This document shows positions 1 to 8,136 of a stretch of 64,000 bases of DNA, piece after piece. The position numbers and the translations under genes were made by a program. Position 1 is the stretch's first letter. Every line of letters begins with the position of its first letter. Source of the DNA: Aliiroseovarius halocynthiae (GTDB lineage: Bacteria > Pseudomonadota > Alphaproteobacteria > Rhodobacterales > Rhodobacteraceae); contig NZ_ML660019.1 in NCBI RefSeq assembly GCF_007004645.1, positions 702,437 through 766,436 on the forward strand. Direction: 5' to 3'. The notes below the pieces were generated by a model that was not told where the DNA came from, did not search any database, and saw nothing but the letters and a program-made list of their open reading frames with translations.

Positions 1-1
1 T

Positions 2-1540
2 CCGGTGTTGAACGCACGTTTGACCGGCGAGTCGCCATCACCGCAAGAGGCTGACAGCCTGCTTCAGGCGATGGCCGATATGACCGGTGCGTATCAGCTG
101 TTGCTGGTGGATCACACCGGGCGTGTCATGGGGGCGTCACATCGAACTGGTGTGCGGTTGGATCCGACCACCCCATTAATTTATCGCGCGCTGACCGGTG
201 CGCTGGGCGTCGAGGCAAAGTTCCAGCCATTAGACAATGGGGGAATGCGTCGGGTGTATTCGTTTGCGGCCCCGGTAATGGGCGAACGGGGGCGGCATAA
301 GGGCGTTGTGGTCGCCCGCACGGATCTGTTGGACTTTGAAGAGAACTGGCCATCGACGGCATCGGCATTGTTTTTCACGCTGAATAGCGAGCGTGTTTTC
401 GTCTCGAACCGGTTGGATCTGGTCAGTGTGGCCCGCCCGGCCGAAAGGTTCCTGAACAGCAGCGCAAGTCACTGGACGGGGCACGAGGTCTGGACGGTCG
501 AGGCCGGGCCGTATTTGCCGGATCGTGCCCTGCATCTGATGCGCGATTTGTCCACGGTTGGATTAAGTGGTGAGATCTTGTTGGATACCGCACCCGCCGA
601 GCGCAGCGCGGCCTTGTTGGCTGCCATTTCTGCGGCGATCTGCCTTGGTGTCGGAGGGCTGTTGTTGGCTGTGGGCGAACGCCGCCGTGCATTGGATGAA
701 AAACTGCGGATCGAGGCGGCCGCCAATGCGCGGCTCGAGGCACGGGTTGCCGAACGCACGCAGGCCTTATCGACCGCCAACGCGGATCTTCAGCGCGAGA
801 ACCGTGAACGGCGCGAGGCTGAAGCGGCACTGAAAAAGGCGCAAGATGATCTGGTGCAGGCTGGGAAGCTGTCGGCTCTTGGTCAGATGTCTGCGGGCAT
901 CAGTCACGAGTTGAACCAGCCCTTGATGGCGATACGGAGTTTTTCCGAGAACGCTACATTGTTTCTGGAACGCGGGCAGGAAGCTCAGGCAGGGCAAAAC
1001 CTGACCCGGATTTCCGAGCTGGCACACCGCATGGGGCGGATCATCAAGAACCTGCGTGCTTTTTCGCGCAACGAAGCCGAGCCGATGGGAAAGGTTGACT
1101 TGGGGCATGTGGTGTCGACTGCGGTAGAGCTGACGGAACCACGGTTGAAGGCAGACCGGATTGCCTTGGAATGGGCACCACCGCGCACTCCTGTTTTTGC
1201 CACGGCGGGCGAGGTTCGGTTGTCGCAGGTGTTTGTCAACCTGATCAACAATGCAGCGGATGCGATGATGGATCAGGAAGAGCGCCTGATTCAGATCACA
1301 ATTAGCGCGAGCGATACGCTGTCTGCGACCGTGCGCGACACGGGGCCGGGCATCAAAGATCCTGACCGAATTTTCGAACCCTTCTTTTCCACCAAGCAGG
1401 TGGGGCAGGATGGCATGGGGCTTGGCTTGTCGATCTCTTATGGTCTGGTGCAAAGCTTCGGGGGCGACATTCGGGGGCGCAATTGTAAGAACGGGGCGAT
1501 GTTCACGGTCGAACTGCCCTATTGGAAGGATGCGGAATGA
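2..1540 (+). CDS. dctB: C4-dicarboxylate sensor histidine kinase DctB (5' end outside window)
   Basis: Membrane sensor kinase that would detect periplasmic C4-dicarboxylates and phosphorylate the adjacent DctD. The reading frame is open at the left edge; a GTG at 5 is in frame, but the product (about 511 residues) is shorter than usual DctB and lacks the first membrane helix, so the true start is probably upstream of the window. Visible parts are a periplasmic sensor region, a membrane helix near residues 200-220, a coiled coil, the H-box GISHELNQPL, an N-box (VNLINNAADAM) and G-boxes (DTGPGIKD, GMGLGLSIS). The stop overlaps the dctD start (ATGA). The kinase family is certain; the DctB name rests on the linked dctD and TRAP genes. 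Confidence 0.87.
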   Translation, partial: PVLNARLTGESPSPQEADSLLQAMADMTGAYQLLLVDHTGRVMGASHRTGVRLDPTTPLIYRALTGALGVEAKFQPLDNGGMRRVYSFAAPVMGERGRHKGVVVARTDLLDFEENWPSTASALFFTLNSERVFVSNRLDLVSVARPAERFLNSSASHWTGHEVWTVEAGPYLPDRALHLMRDLSTVGLSGEILLDTAPAERSAALLAAISAAICLGVGGLLLAVGERRRALDEKLRIEAAANARLEARVAERTQALSTANADLQRENRERREAEAALKKAQDDLVQAGKLSALGQMSAGISHELNQPLMAIRSFSENATLFLERGQEAQAGQNLTRISELAHRMGRIIKNLRAFSRNEAEPMGKVDLGHVVSTAVELTEPRLKADRIALEWAPPRTPVFATAGEVRLSQVFVNLINNAADAMMDQEERLIQITISASDTLSATVRDTGPGIKDPDRIFEPFFSTKQVGQDGMGLGLSISYGLVQSFGGDIRGRNCKNGAMFTVELPYWKDAE

Positions 1541-2778
1541 CACAAACTGTGTTGTTGGTGGATGACGACATGATGGTGCGTGAGGCACTGGGGCAGTCGC
1601 TGGAATTGAACGGGCTTTGCGTGATCGCGGCTGGCAGTTATGTCGAGGCAAAGGATCATCTTCTTGCGGATTTCCCGGGGGTTGTGCTGTCGGATATTCG
1701 CATGCCGGGTAAGGATGGTTTTGCGCTGTTAAGCCATGCACAGGCTGTGGATGCAGAACTGCCTGTGATCCTGCTGACCGGGGAAGGGGATGTCCCCACA
1801 GCCGTGCGCGGCATGTCGGAAGGGGCATTTGATTTTCTGGAAAAACCTTGTGACCCCAAGACCTTGCTGTCTGTGATCGGGCGCGCATTGCAAACACGGC
1901 GCTTGGTGTTGGAAAACCGGGCACTGAAGGCAAAGGCAAAGATCGGAGACGCCGCAGCAAGGCTTTTGATCGGGGAAAGCATGCTTGCAGACGAGTTGCG
2001 CGCGCAGGTTCGGGCTGCAGCATCGACCAAGGCCGAGGTGCTGATTTGTGGCGAGCCGGGGTCGGGCACGTCCAAGGTGGCAGAGGTGTTGCATTTGCTT
2101 TCGGGCGACGCCACGCGGCCTTTTGTGAAACTGGCGGCGTCAGGTTTGACGGGCGAGGCTTTGCTGGCCGGTGTTGCGCGTGCCGAAGGTGGGACGTTGT
2201 TTCTGGACGAGGTCGGAGCGCTGGATGGGGCTGTGCAGTTTCAGCTGCTAGAGATGCTCGAGCACCCCGGAAACTGGCGTATGGTTGCGGGCAGCTATCG
2301 GGATCTGGATGCCGAGCAAGCCAACGGGCGTTTCAATGCCGACCTTTTTTACAAGTTGGATCTTCTGCGTATCCGCATTCCGGCGCTGCGTGAACGGAAA
2401 GACGATATTCCGCTGCTCTTCCGGCATTATGTCTCGATCTCGTCGGAACAGGCCGCCTTGACCCCGCCCGAGATTGGGCAAGACATCATTGCACAGCTTA
2501 TGGCGCAGGATTGGCCCGGCAATGCGCGTGCTTTGATGAACGCGGCGATGCGTTTCTCTATGGGGTTGGGGCTGTCGCAGATGGACAGCGCGACGGACGA
2601 TGGCGGGTTGGGTCTGGCCGAACAGATGGCGCAGGTGGAACGGTCGTTGTTGATGGACGCGTTGAAGCGGCATTCGGGCGCTGCGACGGCGGCTGCGAAA
2701 GAGCTGAAATTGCCGCGCAAGACGTTTTACGACAAGCTGACCCGCCACGGGATTCGGCCTGAAGCGTTTCGCGACTAA
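1537..2778 (+). CDS. dctD: DctD-like response regulator of the NtrC family lacking the GAFTGA loop
   Basis: Response regulator partner of DctB, predicted to control the dctPQM genes downstream. 413 residues: receiver domain (VDDD, phosphoacceptor Asp in LSDIRMPG, Lys in LEKPCD), AAA+ domain (about 135-340) and a C-terminal Fis-type helix-turn-helix. Start ATG at 1537 follows GGAAGGA and overlaps the dctB stop; an in-frame TTG at 1522 is less likely. Oddities: Walker A is degenerate (GEPGSGTSK instead of GExGxGKE) and the segment that should carry the sigma-54 contact loop is deleted, the sequence passing directly from SGLTGEALLAG to the intact Walker B GGTLFLDEV. ATPase-driven sigma-54 activation is therefore doubtful; it may act as a simpler DNA-binding activator, as known for Rhodobacter capsulatus NtrC. 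Confidence 0.88.
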   Translation: MTQTVLLVDDDMMVREALGQSLELNGLCVIAAGSYVEAKDHLLADFPGVVLSDIRMPGKDGFALLSHAQAVDAELPVILLTGEGDVPTAVRGMSEGAFDFLEKPCDPKTLLSVIGRALQTRRLVLENRALKAKAKIGDAAARLLIGESMLADELRAQVRAAASTKAEVLICGEPGSGTSKVAEVLHLLSGDATRPFVKLAASGLTGEALLAGVARAEGGTLFLDEVGALDGAVQFQLLEMLEHPGNWRMVAGSYRDLDAEQANGRFNADLFYKLDLLRIRIPALRERKDDIPLLFRHYVSISSEQAALTPPEIGQDIIAQLMAQDWPGNARALMNAAMRFSMGLGLSQMDSATDDGGLGLAEQMAQVERSLLMDALKRHSGAATAAAKELKLPRKTFYDKLTRHGIRPEAFRD

Positions 2779-2779
2779 G

Positions 2780-2831
2780 TGTGCGGATATCCGCACATTA
2801 GGCGTGCGGATCTGTGTGGGAATCCGCCCAC
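2780..2831. promoter_or_regulatory. Probable DctD binding sites upstream of dctP
   Basis: A perfect 18-base palindrome, TGTGCGGATATCCGCACA, lies at 2780-2797, two bases after the dctD stop codon. A second, imperfect copy of the half-sites follows (GTGCGGAT at 2804-2811 and ATCCGCCCAC at 2822-2831). Paired palindromes in front of a transporter operon and directly downstream of its NtrC-family regulator are typical upstream activating sequences. No clear GG-N10-GC sigma-54 promoter was found between them and dctP. Assignment to DctD is inferred from position. Confidence 0.55.
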
Positions 2832-3009
2832 TTGACGTCGCGGGGCCATTTCCATTCTGCCTAACTTGTCGGCAGTGCGCTGAAAAATAACATGAAATTT
2901 AACCGTTAGCGCAATCTGCCTGTCTCCCCTTGGCGCTGTCACATTCCCGTGACCCTATTGGACAGTTGCCCGCATTCGGGCCAATTCTATCTGTCTGGGA
3001 GGACAAGCT

Positions 3010-4011
3010 ATGAAATTTCTGACCGTTGCGGCCTCGGCTCTGGCCATCGCGACCTCTGTCACCACCGCGCAGGCAGCGTGCGACGAAGGCGAGATCGTCA
3101 TCAAGTTCAGCCACGTGACCAACACCGACAAGCACCCCAAAGGGATTGCGGCCTCGCTCTTGGAACAGCGCGTCAATGACGAGATGAACGGCAAGGCCTG
3201 TATGGAGGTCTACCCGAACTCGACACTTTATAACGACAACCAGGTTCTGGAAGCGATGCTGCAAGGAGACGTGCAGATGGCTGCGCCGTCGCTGTCGAAA
3301 TTCGAAGCCTTCACCAAGCAATTCCGCATCTTTGATCTGCCCTTCATGTTCAAAAACATGGACGCTGTGGATGCATTCCAGCAGTCGGAAACTGGTCAGG
3401 CGATGAAAGAGTCGATGACCCGCCGTGGCCTTCTGGGTCTGGCTTTCTGGCACAATGGCTTGAAGCAGTTTTCGGCCAACAAGCCGCTTGAGCTGCCGAC
3501 TGACGCTGCTGGCTTGAAATTCCGCGTTCAGACCTCGGACGTTCTGGTTGCCCAGATGGAAGCAATCGGCGCATCGCCGCAGCCGATGGCGTTCTCGGAA
3601 GTTTACGGCGCGCTGCAGCAGAAGGTTGTGGACGGTCAGGAAAACACCTGGTCGAACATCTATGGCAAGAAGTTCTTCGAAGTGCAGGACGGCACCACCG
3701 AAACCAACCATGGCATCATCGACTATCTGGTCGTAACGAATGTGGACTGGTGGGAAGGTCTGCCCGCAGATGTGCGTGACCAACTGTCCACCATCATGAA
3801 AGAAGTCACCATGACCCGCAACGGCGAAGCCTTCGCAGTGAACGAAGCTGCCAAGCAAGCCGTGATCGATGCCGGCGGCGTTGTACGTCAGTTGACCGAT
3901 GAACAACGTACCGCATGGGTTGAGGCCATGAAGCCAGTGTGGACTCAGTTCGAAGGTGATGTGGGCGCGGAAAACATCGCAGAAGCCCAGAAAATCAACG
4001 GCATGCACTAA
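3010..4011 (+). CDS. dctP: TRAP transporter substrate-binding protein DctP
   Basis: Periplasmic solute receptor of a tripartite ATP-independent transporter, delivering a C4-dicarboxylate-like substrate to DctQM. 333 residues, the usual size. Residues 1-22 form a signal peptide (hydrophobic core, cleavage after TAQA). The mature part shows DctP-family features such as IKFSHVTN and the conserved GLKFRVQTSD, with the substrate-binding Arg. ATG at 3010 follows GGGAGGACA. It is first in dctPQM, and a strong hairpin separates it from dctQ, consistent with higher expression of the binding protein. Linkage to DctBD supports C4-dicarboxylates, but the ligand is not proven by sequence. Confidence 0.92.
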   Translation: MKFLTVAASALAIATSVTTAQAACDEGEIVIKFSHVTNTDKHPKGIAASLLEQRVNDEMNGKACMEVYPNSTLYNDNQVLEAMLQGDVQMAAPSLSKFEAFTKQFRIFDLPFMFKNMDAVDAFQQSETGQAMKESMTRRGLLGLAFWHNGLKQFSANKPLELPTDAAGLKFRVQTSDVLVAQMEAIGASPQPMAFSEVYGALQQKVVDGQENTWSNIYGKKFFEVQDGTTETNHGIIDYLVVTNVDWWEGLPADVRDQLSTIMKEVTMTRNGEAFAVNEAAKQAVIDAGGVVRQLTDEQRTAWVEAMKPVWTQFEGDVGAENIAEAQKINGMH

Positions 4012-4019
4012 GCATATCG

Positions 4020-4047
4020 GTCGGGGCGGGCAGTGGTCTGCCCCGAC
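4020..4047 (+). terminator. Intercistronic hairpin between dctP and dctQ
   Basis: Eight-base-pair stem GTCGGGGC/GCCCCGAC with a 12-base loop, starting 9 bases after the dctP stop codon. There is no long T-run. It fits a partial terminator or an mRNA 3'-end stabiliser that lets the binding protein be made in excess over the membrane subunits. Confidence 0.55.
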
Positions 4048-4121
4048 ACCTCTTTCCACCGGCCCGGCCAGGCGTGATCCGCACTGTGCCGCGCGGCCCA
4101 TCCTTCTGGAGAGGGACCACC

Positions 4122-4781
4122 ATGAGTTCCAATACACATAATACCGAGGGTTTCGAGGAGACGGCGATTGCGTTGCTTCTTGGCCTGATGGTGATGATTA
4201 CATTCGTGAACGTAGTTATGCGCTACGTGTTCAACAGCGCAATTATCTGGGGGCTGGAAGTCACCCTGATCCTGTTTGCCTGGCTTGTGTTGTTCGGCGT
4301 CAGTTATGGCGTGAAGGTCACGGCCCATCTTGGGGTCGATGCGCTGACCAATATGCTTCCAGCACGCACCCGCAGGGTTGTCGCGTTGATCGCCGCAGCG
4401 GTTTGCATCGTCTATGCCTTTCTGCTGATGAAAGGGGCATGGGATTACTGGGCGCCCTATGCTGCCCTTGACCGAACTTCGGGACGTTGGTTCCCCACCG
4501 GCTTTGAAAAAACCCGCGATCAGGCGTGGTACATCACCGATCAGGTGCCGATGCCCGAAATCCTGCGCTTTCTGGAAGGGCTGATCAATCAGGGCGAGAC
4601 CTATGACAAGCTGCCTCGTGTTGTGCCCTATACCATTCTGCCTGTCGGGGTTGGATTGCTTCTTTTTCGGTTCGTGCAGGCCACAATGCGCATTTGGCGC
4701 GGCCAGCAGGATGCCCTGATCGTAAGCCACGAGGTCGAGGACGAAATCGACCAGCTTAAAGACCATCAGTGGGAGGAGTAA
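4122..4781 (+). CDS. dctQ: TRAP transporter small permease DctQ
   Basis: Small membrane subunit of the TRAP transporter, bridging DctP and DctM. 219 residues with four predicted membrane helices (about 12-35, 45-70, 85-110, 165-185) and a charged C-terminal tail. The start ATG at 4122 (MSSNTHN) follows GGAGAGGGA; an upstream in-frame GTG at 4074 has no ribosome site. The region around residues 110-160 between the third and fourth helices is longer than in minimal DctQ proteins, a known variation. The dctM start follows three bases after the stop. Confidence 0.9.
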   Translation: MSSNTHNTEGFEETAIALLLGLMVMITFVNVVMRYVFNSAIIWGLEVTLILFAWLVLFGVSYGVKVTAHLGVDALTNMLPARTRRVVALIAAAVCIVYAFLLMKGAWDYWAPYAALDRTSGRWFPTGFEKTRDQAWYITDQVPMPEILRFLEGLINQGETYDKLPRVVPYTILPVGVGLLLFRFVQATMRIWRGQQDALIVSHEVEDEIDQLKDHQWEE

Positions 4782-4784
4782 CCC

Positions 4785-6176
4785 ATGGACGTCATCTTCC
4801 TCTTTGCCATGGTCATTGGCCTTCTGATGATCGGTGTGCCGATCGCGGTTGCGCTGGGTATGAGCTCGATCACCTTTCTTCTGCTCTTCTCGGAAACGTC
4901 GCTGGCCTCGGTCGCGCAGAGTTTCTATCAGGCGCAGGCCGGGCACTACACGCTGCTTGCGATCCCGTTCTTCATTCTGGCCTCAAGCTTCATGTCGACG
5001 GGCGGGGTGGCAGCACGGATCATCCGGTTCTCGATCGCTTGTGTGGGACACTTCCGGGGCGGTTTGGCGATTGCGGGCGTCTTTGCCTGTATGCTGTTTG
5101 CTGCACTGTCCGGCTCGTCTCCGGCAACCGTTGTTGCCATCGGGACAATCGTCATCGCGGCGATGCGTCAGGTGGGATACACCAAGGACTTCGCCGCGGG
5201 CGTGATCTGTAACGCCGGTACGCTGGGCATCCTGATCCCGCCGTCGATTGTGATGGTGGTCTATGCTTCGGCCGTTGAAGTCTCGGTCGGTCGTATGTTC
5301 CTGGCAGGTGTGATTCCCGGCCTTATGGCGGGCTTTATGCTGATGGTTGCCATCTATGTGATCGCCACGATCAAGGACATGCCCAAGGGCGAGTTCGCTG
5401 GCTGGCGCGAGATCCTGTCCAGTTTCTCGGACGCGCTGTGGGGCTTGCTTCTGATCGTGATCATCATGGTCGGTATCTATGGCATTCCCGGTGTGACCGG
5501 TGCGCTGTTCACGCCGACGGAAGCGGCTGCTGTGGCATCCGTCTATGCTTTCATCGTGGCGTGTTTCGTGTATCGCGACATGGGGCCGCTGGCGGACGCG
5601 GGCGAGGGTAAAAAGACCCTGCTGCAGAAGCCTCAGGCGTTGATCACCGCGTTCTTCCACAAGGACACACGCGGCACCCTGTTCGAGGCTGGTCGCCTGA
5701 CCATCACGCTGATGTTCATCATCGCCAACGCGCTGATCCTGAAACACGTCCTGACCGACGAACAAATTCCGCAGCAGATCGCCAATGCGATGCTGTCGGC
5801 GGGCTTTGGTAAGATCATGTTCTTGATCATCGTGAATGTGATCCTGCTGATCGGTGGTCAGTTCATGGAACCTTCGGGCCTGATCGTGATCGTAGCGCCG
5901 CTTGTGTTTCCGATTGCTATCGAACTGGGCGTTGACCCGATCCACCTTGGCATCATCATGGTGGTGAATATGGAAATCGGGATGATCACGCCACCTGTGG
6001 GTCTGAACCTGTTCGTGACGTCGGGCGTGGCAGGGATGCCGATGATGAAGGTTGTGAAGGCCGCAGCACCGTTCCTGGCTGTGCTCTTCGTCTTCCTGAT
6101 CCTGATCACCTATGTGCCCTTCCTGTCTACATGGTTGCCAACCATGCTGATGGGGCCAGAGATCATCACGAAATAA
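4785..6176 (+). CDS. dctM: TRAP transporter large permease DctM
   Basis: Large, multi-helix subunit that carries out sodium- or proton-coupled substrate transport. 463 residues, slightly longer than typical DctM (about 425), with more than ten hydrophobic segments and conserved stretches such as AALSGSSPATVVAIG and GILIPPSIVMVVYA near residues 100-165. The ATG at 4785 is preceded by GGGAGGAG overlapping the end of dctQ. An insertion rich in charged residues near 265-300 (DAGEGKKTLLQKP) explains the extra length. Last gene of the dctPQM unit; a double hairpin follows. Confidence 0.93.
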   Translation: MDVIFLFAMVIGLLMIGVPIAVALGMSSITFLLLFSETSLASVAQSFYQAQAGHYTLLAIPFFILASSFMSTGGVAARIIRFSIACVGHFRGGLAIAGVFACMLFAALSGSSPATVVAIGTIVIAAMRQVGYTKDFAAGVICNAGTLGILIPPSIVMVVYASAVEVSVGRMFLAGVIPGLMAGFMLMVAIYVIATIKDMPKGEFAGWREILSSFSDALWGLLLIVIIMVGIYGIPGVTGALFTPTEAAAVASVYAFIVACFVYRDMGPLADAGEGKKTLLQKPQALITAFFHKDTRGTLFEAGRLTITLMFIIANALILKHVLTDEQIPQQIANAMLSAGFGKIMFLIIVNVILLIGGQFMEPSGLIVIVAPLVFPIAIELGVDPIHLGIIMVVNMEIGMITPPVGLNLFVTSGVAGMPMMKVVKAAAPFLAVLFVFLILITYVPFLSTWLPTMLMGPEIITK

Positions 6177-6179
6177 ATC

Positions 6180-6237
6180 GGGGCAGCGTTGCGCTGCCCC
6201 TTCGAAACAACAGCGCCGGGCCTTTTGGGGCCCGGCG
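6180..6237. terminator. Double hairpin between convergent dctM and the DUF2892 gene
   Basis: Two consecutive perfect stems: GGGGCAGCG/CGCTGCCCC (6180-6188 with 6192-6200) and CGCCGGGCC/GGCCCGGCG (6214-6222 with 6229-6237). They lie between genes that face each other, so they probably terminate transcription in both directions. T-runs are weak. Confidence 0.7.
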
Positions 6238-6288
6238 TATACTATTCTACTCGCTACCTATTCCGGTATAGACCGCATTGGTTGCGAA

Positions 6289-6492
6289 TTACTGAACGTT
6301 ATTTTTCAGTTTGCAGGTATTGATGCCCAATAGGGTGTAAAGCCCGCAAAATCCCAATGCGCCTGTTGCCAGAGGTACGATACCGATCAGCGCCCAGATC
6401 GGGCCGCCTGCGAAAAAGTACCATCCCAACAGGGCAAGACCGATAATTATGCGTGCAATGCGATCCAGATGACCTGCGTTTTTCTTGAGCAT
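6289..6492 (-). CDS. DUF2892 family small inner-membrane protein
   Basis: 67-residue membrane protein beginning MLKKNAGHLDRIARIIIG, the hallmark of the DUF2892 (YgaP membrane-domain-like) family, with two hydrophobic helices around residues 12-30 and 33-52 and a Cys pair (GFCGLY, NTCKLK). The exact role is unknown; homologues often sit next to sulfurtransferases or redox regulators. It lies downstream of the Crp/Fnr gene in the same direction, with a palindrome resembling a Crp-type operator in the 76-base gap, so it is probably a target of that regulator. Start ATG at 6492 with AGGAG upstream. Confidence 0.82.
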   Translation of the reverse strand: MLKKNAGHLDRIARIIIGLALLGWYFFAGGPIWALIGIVPLATGALGFCGLYTLLGINTCKLKNNVQ

Positions 6493-6547
6493 GATGAACT
6501 CCTTTCATTTTCTAATCCGACACTAGGTCCATTAGGTTCGAAAGCTA

Positions 6548-6562
6548 TGTGACGTGGTCACA
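6548..6562. promoter_or_regulatory. Crp/Fnr-type palindrome upstream of the DUF2892 gene
   Basis: TGTGACGTGGTCACA is a perfect inverted repeat around one central base, 56 bases upstream of the DUF2892 start codon and just downstream of the Crp/Fnr family gene. It resembles the E. coli CRP site (TGTGA-N6-TCACA) with the spacer shortened by one. Binding by the neighbouring regulator is inferred. Confidence 0.45.
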
Positions 6563-6568
6563 CAGACG

Positions 6569-7228
6569 CTAAAATGCCGCACCCTGCACAAGTTCATTCA
6601 GAGCCGACCGGTCCAGGATGATCACGACGCCGCGCTCATGTGCCACCGATCCTGACTGCGCCATCTTGTCCAACCTGCGCGAGATCACTTCGCGCGCAGT
6701 TCCAATCGCCGTCGCCATTTCGGCCTGCGTCATGTGCAAACAGCCATCCGGGCCAGAGCGATCCAGAATAAGGGCAGCCAATCTGGCCTCGACCGTCATG
6801 AAGGATACGTTTTCGATCAATTGCATCATGGATTGCATCCGTTCGGCAAATGCGCCGAAAACCAGACGTCGAAATCCGGGTGAGCTGTCCAAGAGCGCAA
6901 AGAACACGTCGCGCGGGATCAGAACAAGGCGGGCAAGGGTCTCGGCTGTGGCTTCGGCCGTGTAGGCGTCGCCACCCAACAGGCCCAGCGTGGACTGGAT
7001 GCAGCTTTGTCCCGGCGCCACGCGATACAGCAGAATATCGCGTCCGTTGGGACCGATCAGATTTACGTCGACCTGCCCAGAGAGCATGACGACATAGCCT
7101 TTCACGGCTTCGCCGGGGCAGAACAGGATGGTCCCTTTGGGGACCTCCATCGGGGTAAGCGTGTCCAGAAGTGCGCGGGCTGGGGCGTCCAGCCCGGCAA
7201 TCTCATCGGTGTGTTTGGTCCAACTCAT
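6569..7228 (-). CDS. Crp/Fnr family transcriptional regulator
   Basis: 219-residue DNA-binding regulator. Residues about 25-125 form a cyclic-nucleotide-binding-like beta-barrel (GEAVKGYVVMLSGQVDV; DILLYRVAPGQSC), followed by a dimer helix and a winged helix-turn-helix (TQAEMATAIGTAREVISRRL) near residues 165-190. The N-terminal Cys cluster of true Fnr is absent, and the phosphate-binding Arg-Ser pair of cAMP-binding Crp is not apparent, so neither an iron-sulfur cluster nor cAMP can be claimed. One Cys lies in the barrel (GQSCIQS). The signal is unknown; the linked DUF2892 gene is the likely target. Confidence 0.86.
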   Translation of the reverse strand: MSWTKHTDEIAGLDAPARALLDTLTPMEVPKGTILFCPGEAVKGYVVMLSGQVDVNLIGPNGRDILLYRVAPGQSCIQSTLGLLGGDAYTAEATAETLARLVLIPRDVFFALLDSSPGFRRLVFGAFAERMQSMMQLIENVSFMTVEARLAALILDRSGPDGCLHMTQAEMATAIGTAREVISRRLDKMAQSGSVAHERGVVIILDRSALNELVQGAAF

Positions 7229-7253
7229 ATGCGCAAGCTAGACTGAACGCGCC

Positions 7254-8126
7254 TTAGCTGCGACCGCGTTTTTCAAACCGCGGCAACATGGCCGAGAAAT
7301 CCATGCCCAGACCGCCTTCGTTCTCGACGAATTGCTTATAAAGGTCTGTCGCGGCCTGACCCATTGGAGTGTCCGCATCTGCGGCCTCGGCGGCTTGCTG
7401 GCTTAGACGCAGATCCTTCAGCATCAACTCGGCTGCAAAACCGGGTTGATAGTCATTGTCGGCAGGCGATGCAGGGCCAACACCCGGTGCAGGGCAATAG
7501 GCATTCATCGTCCAGCTATAGCCCGACGAGGTCGACACAACATCGAACATCTTCTGACGGTCCAGTCCCAGTTTGTCGGCCAGCGCAAACGCCTCGCAAG
7601 TGCCGATCATGGTGATGCCAAGGATCATGTTGTTGCAGATCTTGGCGGCTTGACCAGCGCCGCTGTCGCCACAATGCACGGCTTTCTGGCCCATAATGTC
7701 AAACAAGGGATCGGCTTTCGCAAAAGCATCAGCCGAGCCGCCCGCCATGAAGGTCAATGTGCCGCCAGAAGCCCCACCGACACCGCCTGATACAGGTGCG
7801 TCGACAGGCAGAAGGCCTGCGGCAGTGGCCTGTTCAGCCACAGCGCGCGCGCTTTCCACGTCCACGGTCGAGCAGTCGACAAAGGCTGCGCCCTTGTCCA
7901 TCGCGGGGACGATTTCATTGGCGACGGCACGCAAGATCTGGCCGTTGGGCAGCATGGTTACAACCACGTCTTTGCCTGCCGCTGCTTCGGCACCTGATGC
8001 AGCCAGCGCCACGCCGTCGATCTCGACCGGAGCCATGTCAAACCCGGTGACCTCGTGACCGGCCTTGGCCAAGTTTGCAGCCATCGGGCCACCCATGTTG
8101 CCCAGTCCGATAAATCCGATTTTCAT
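7254..8126 (-). CDS. mmsB: 3-hydroxyisobutyrate dehydrogenase
   Basis: NAD-dependent oxidation of 3-hydroxyisobutyrate to methylmalonate semialdehyde in valine degradation. 290 residues with the N-terminal Rossmann motif GFIGLGNMGGPMAANL, the substrate-binding signature DAPVSGGVGGASGGTL near residue 116 and the catalytic Lys region GAGQAAKICNNM near residue 165. Third gene of a leftward cluster after the acyl-CoA dehydrogenase and hydrolase (10-base gap), which together with mmsA at 11.7 kb completes the valine branch. 3-Hydroxyacid dehydrogenases overlap in substrate range, but the context supports this call. Confidence 0.93.
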   Translation of the reverse strand: MKIGFIGLGNMGGPMAANLAKAGHEVTGFDMAPVEIDGVALAASGAEAAAGKDVVVTMLPNGQILRAVANEIVPAMDKGAAFVDCSTVDVESARAVAEQATAAGLLPVDAPVSGGVGGASGGTLTFMAGGSADAFAKADPLFDIMGQKAVHCGDSGAGQAAKICNNMILGITMIGTCEAFALADKLGLDRQKMFDVVSTSSGYSWTMNAYCPAPGVGPASPADNDYQPGFAAELMLKDLRLSQQAAEAADADTPMGQAATDLYKQFVENEGGLGMDFSAMLPRFEKRGRS

Positions 8127-8136
8127 GAGCTTCTCC

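Noticed and set aside
767-2023. 418-codon open frame opposite dctB/dctD
   Set aside because: Pro/Arg/His-rich antisense translation of two recognised genes.
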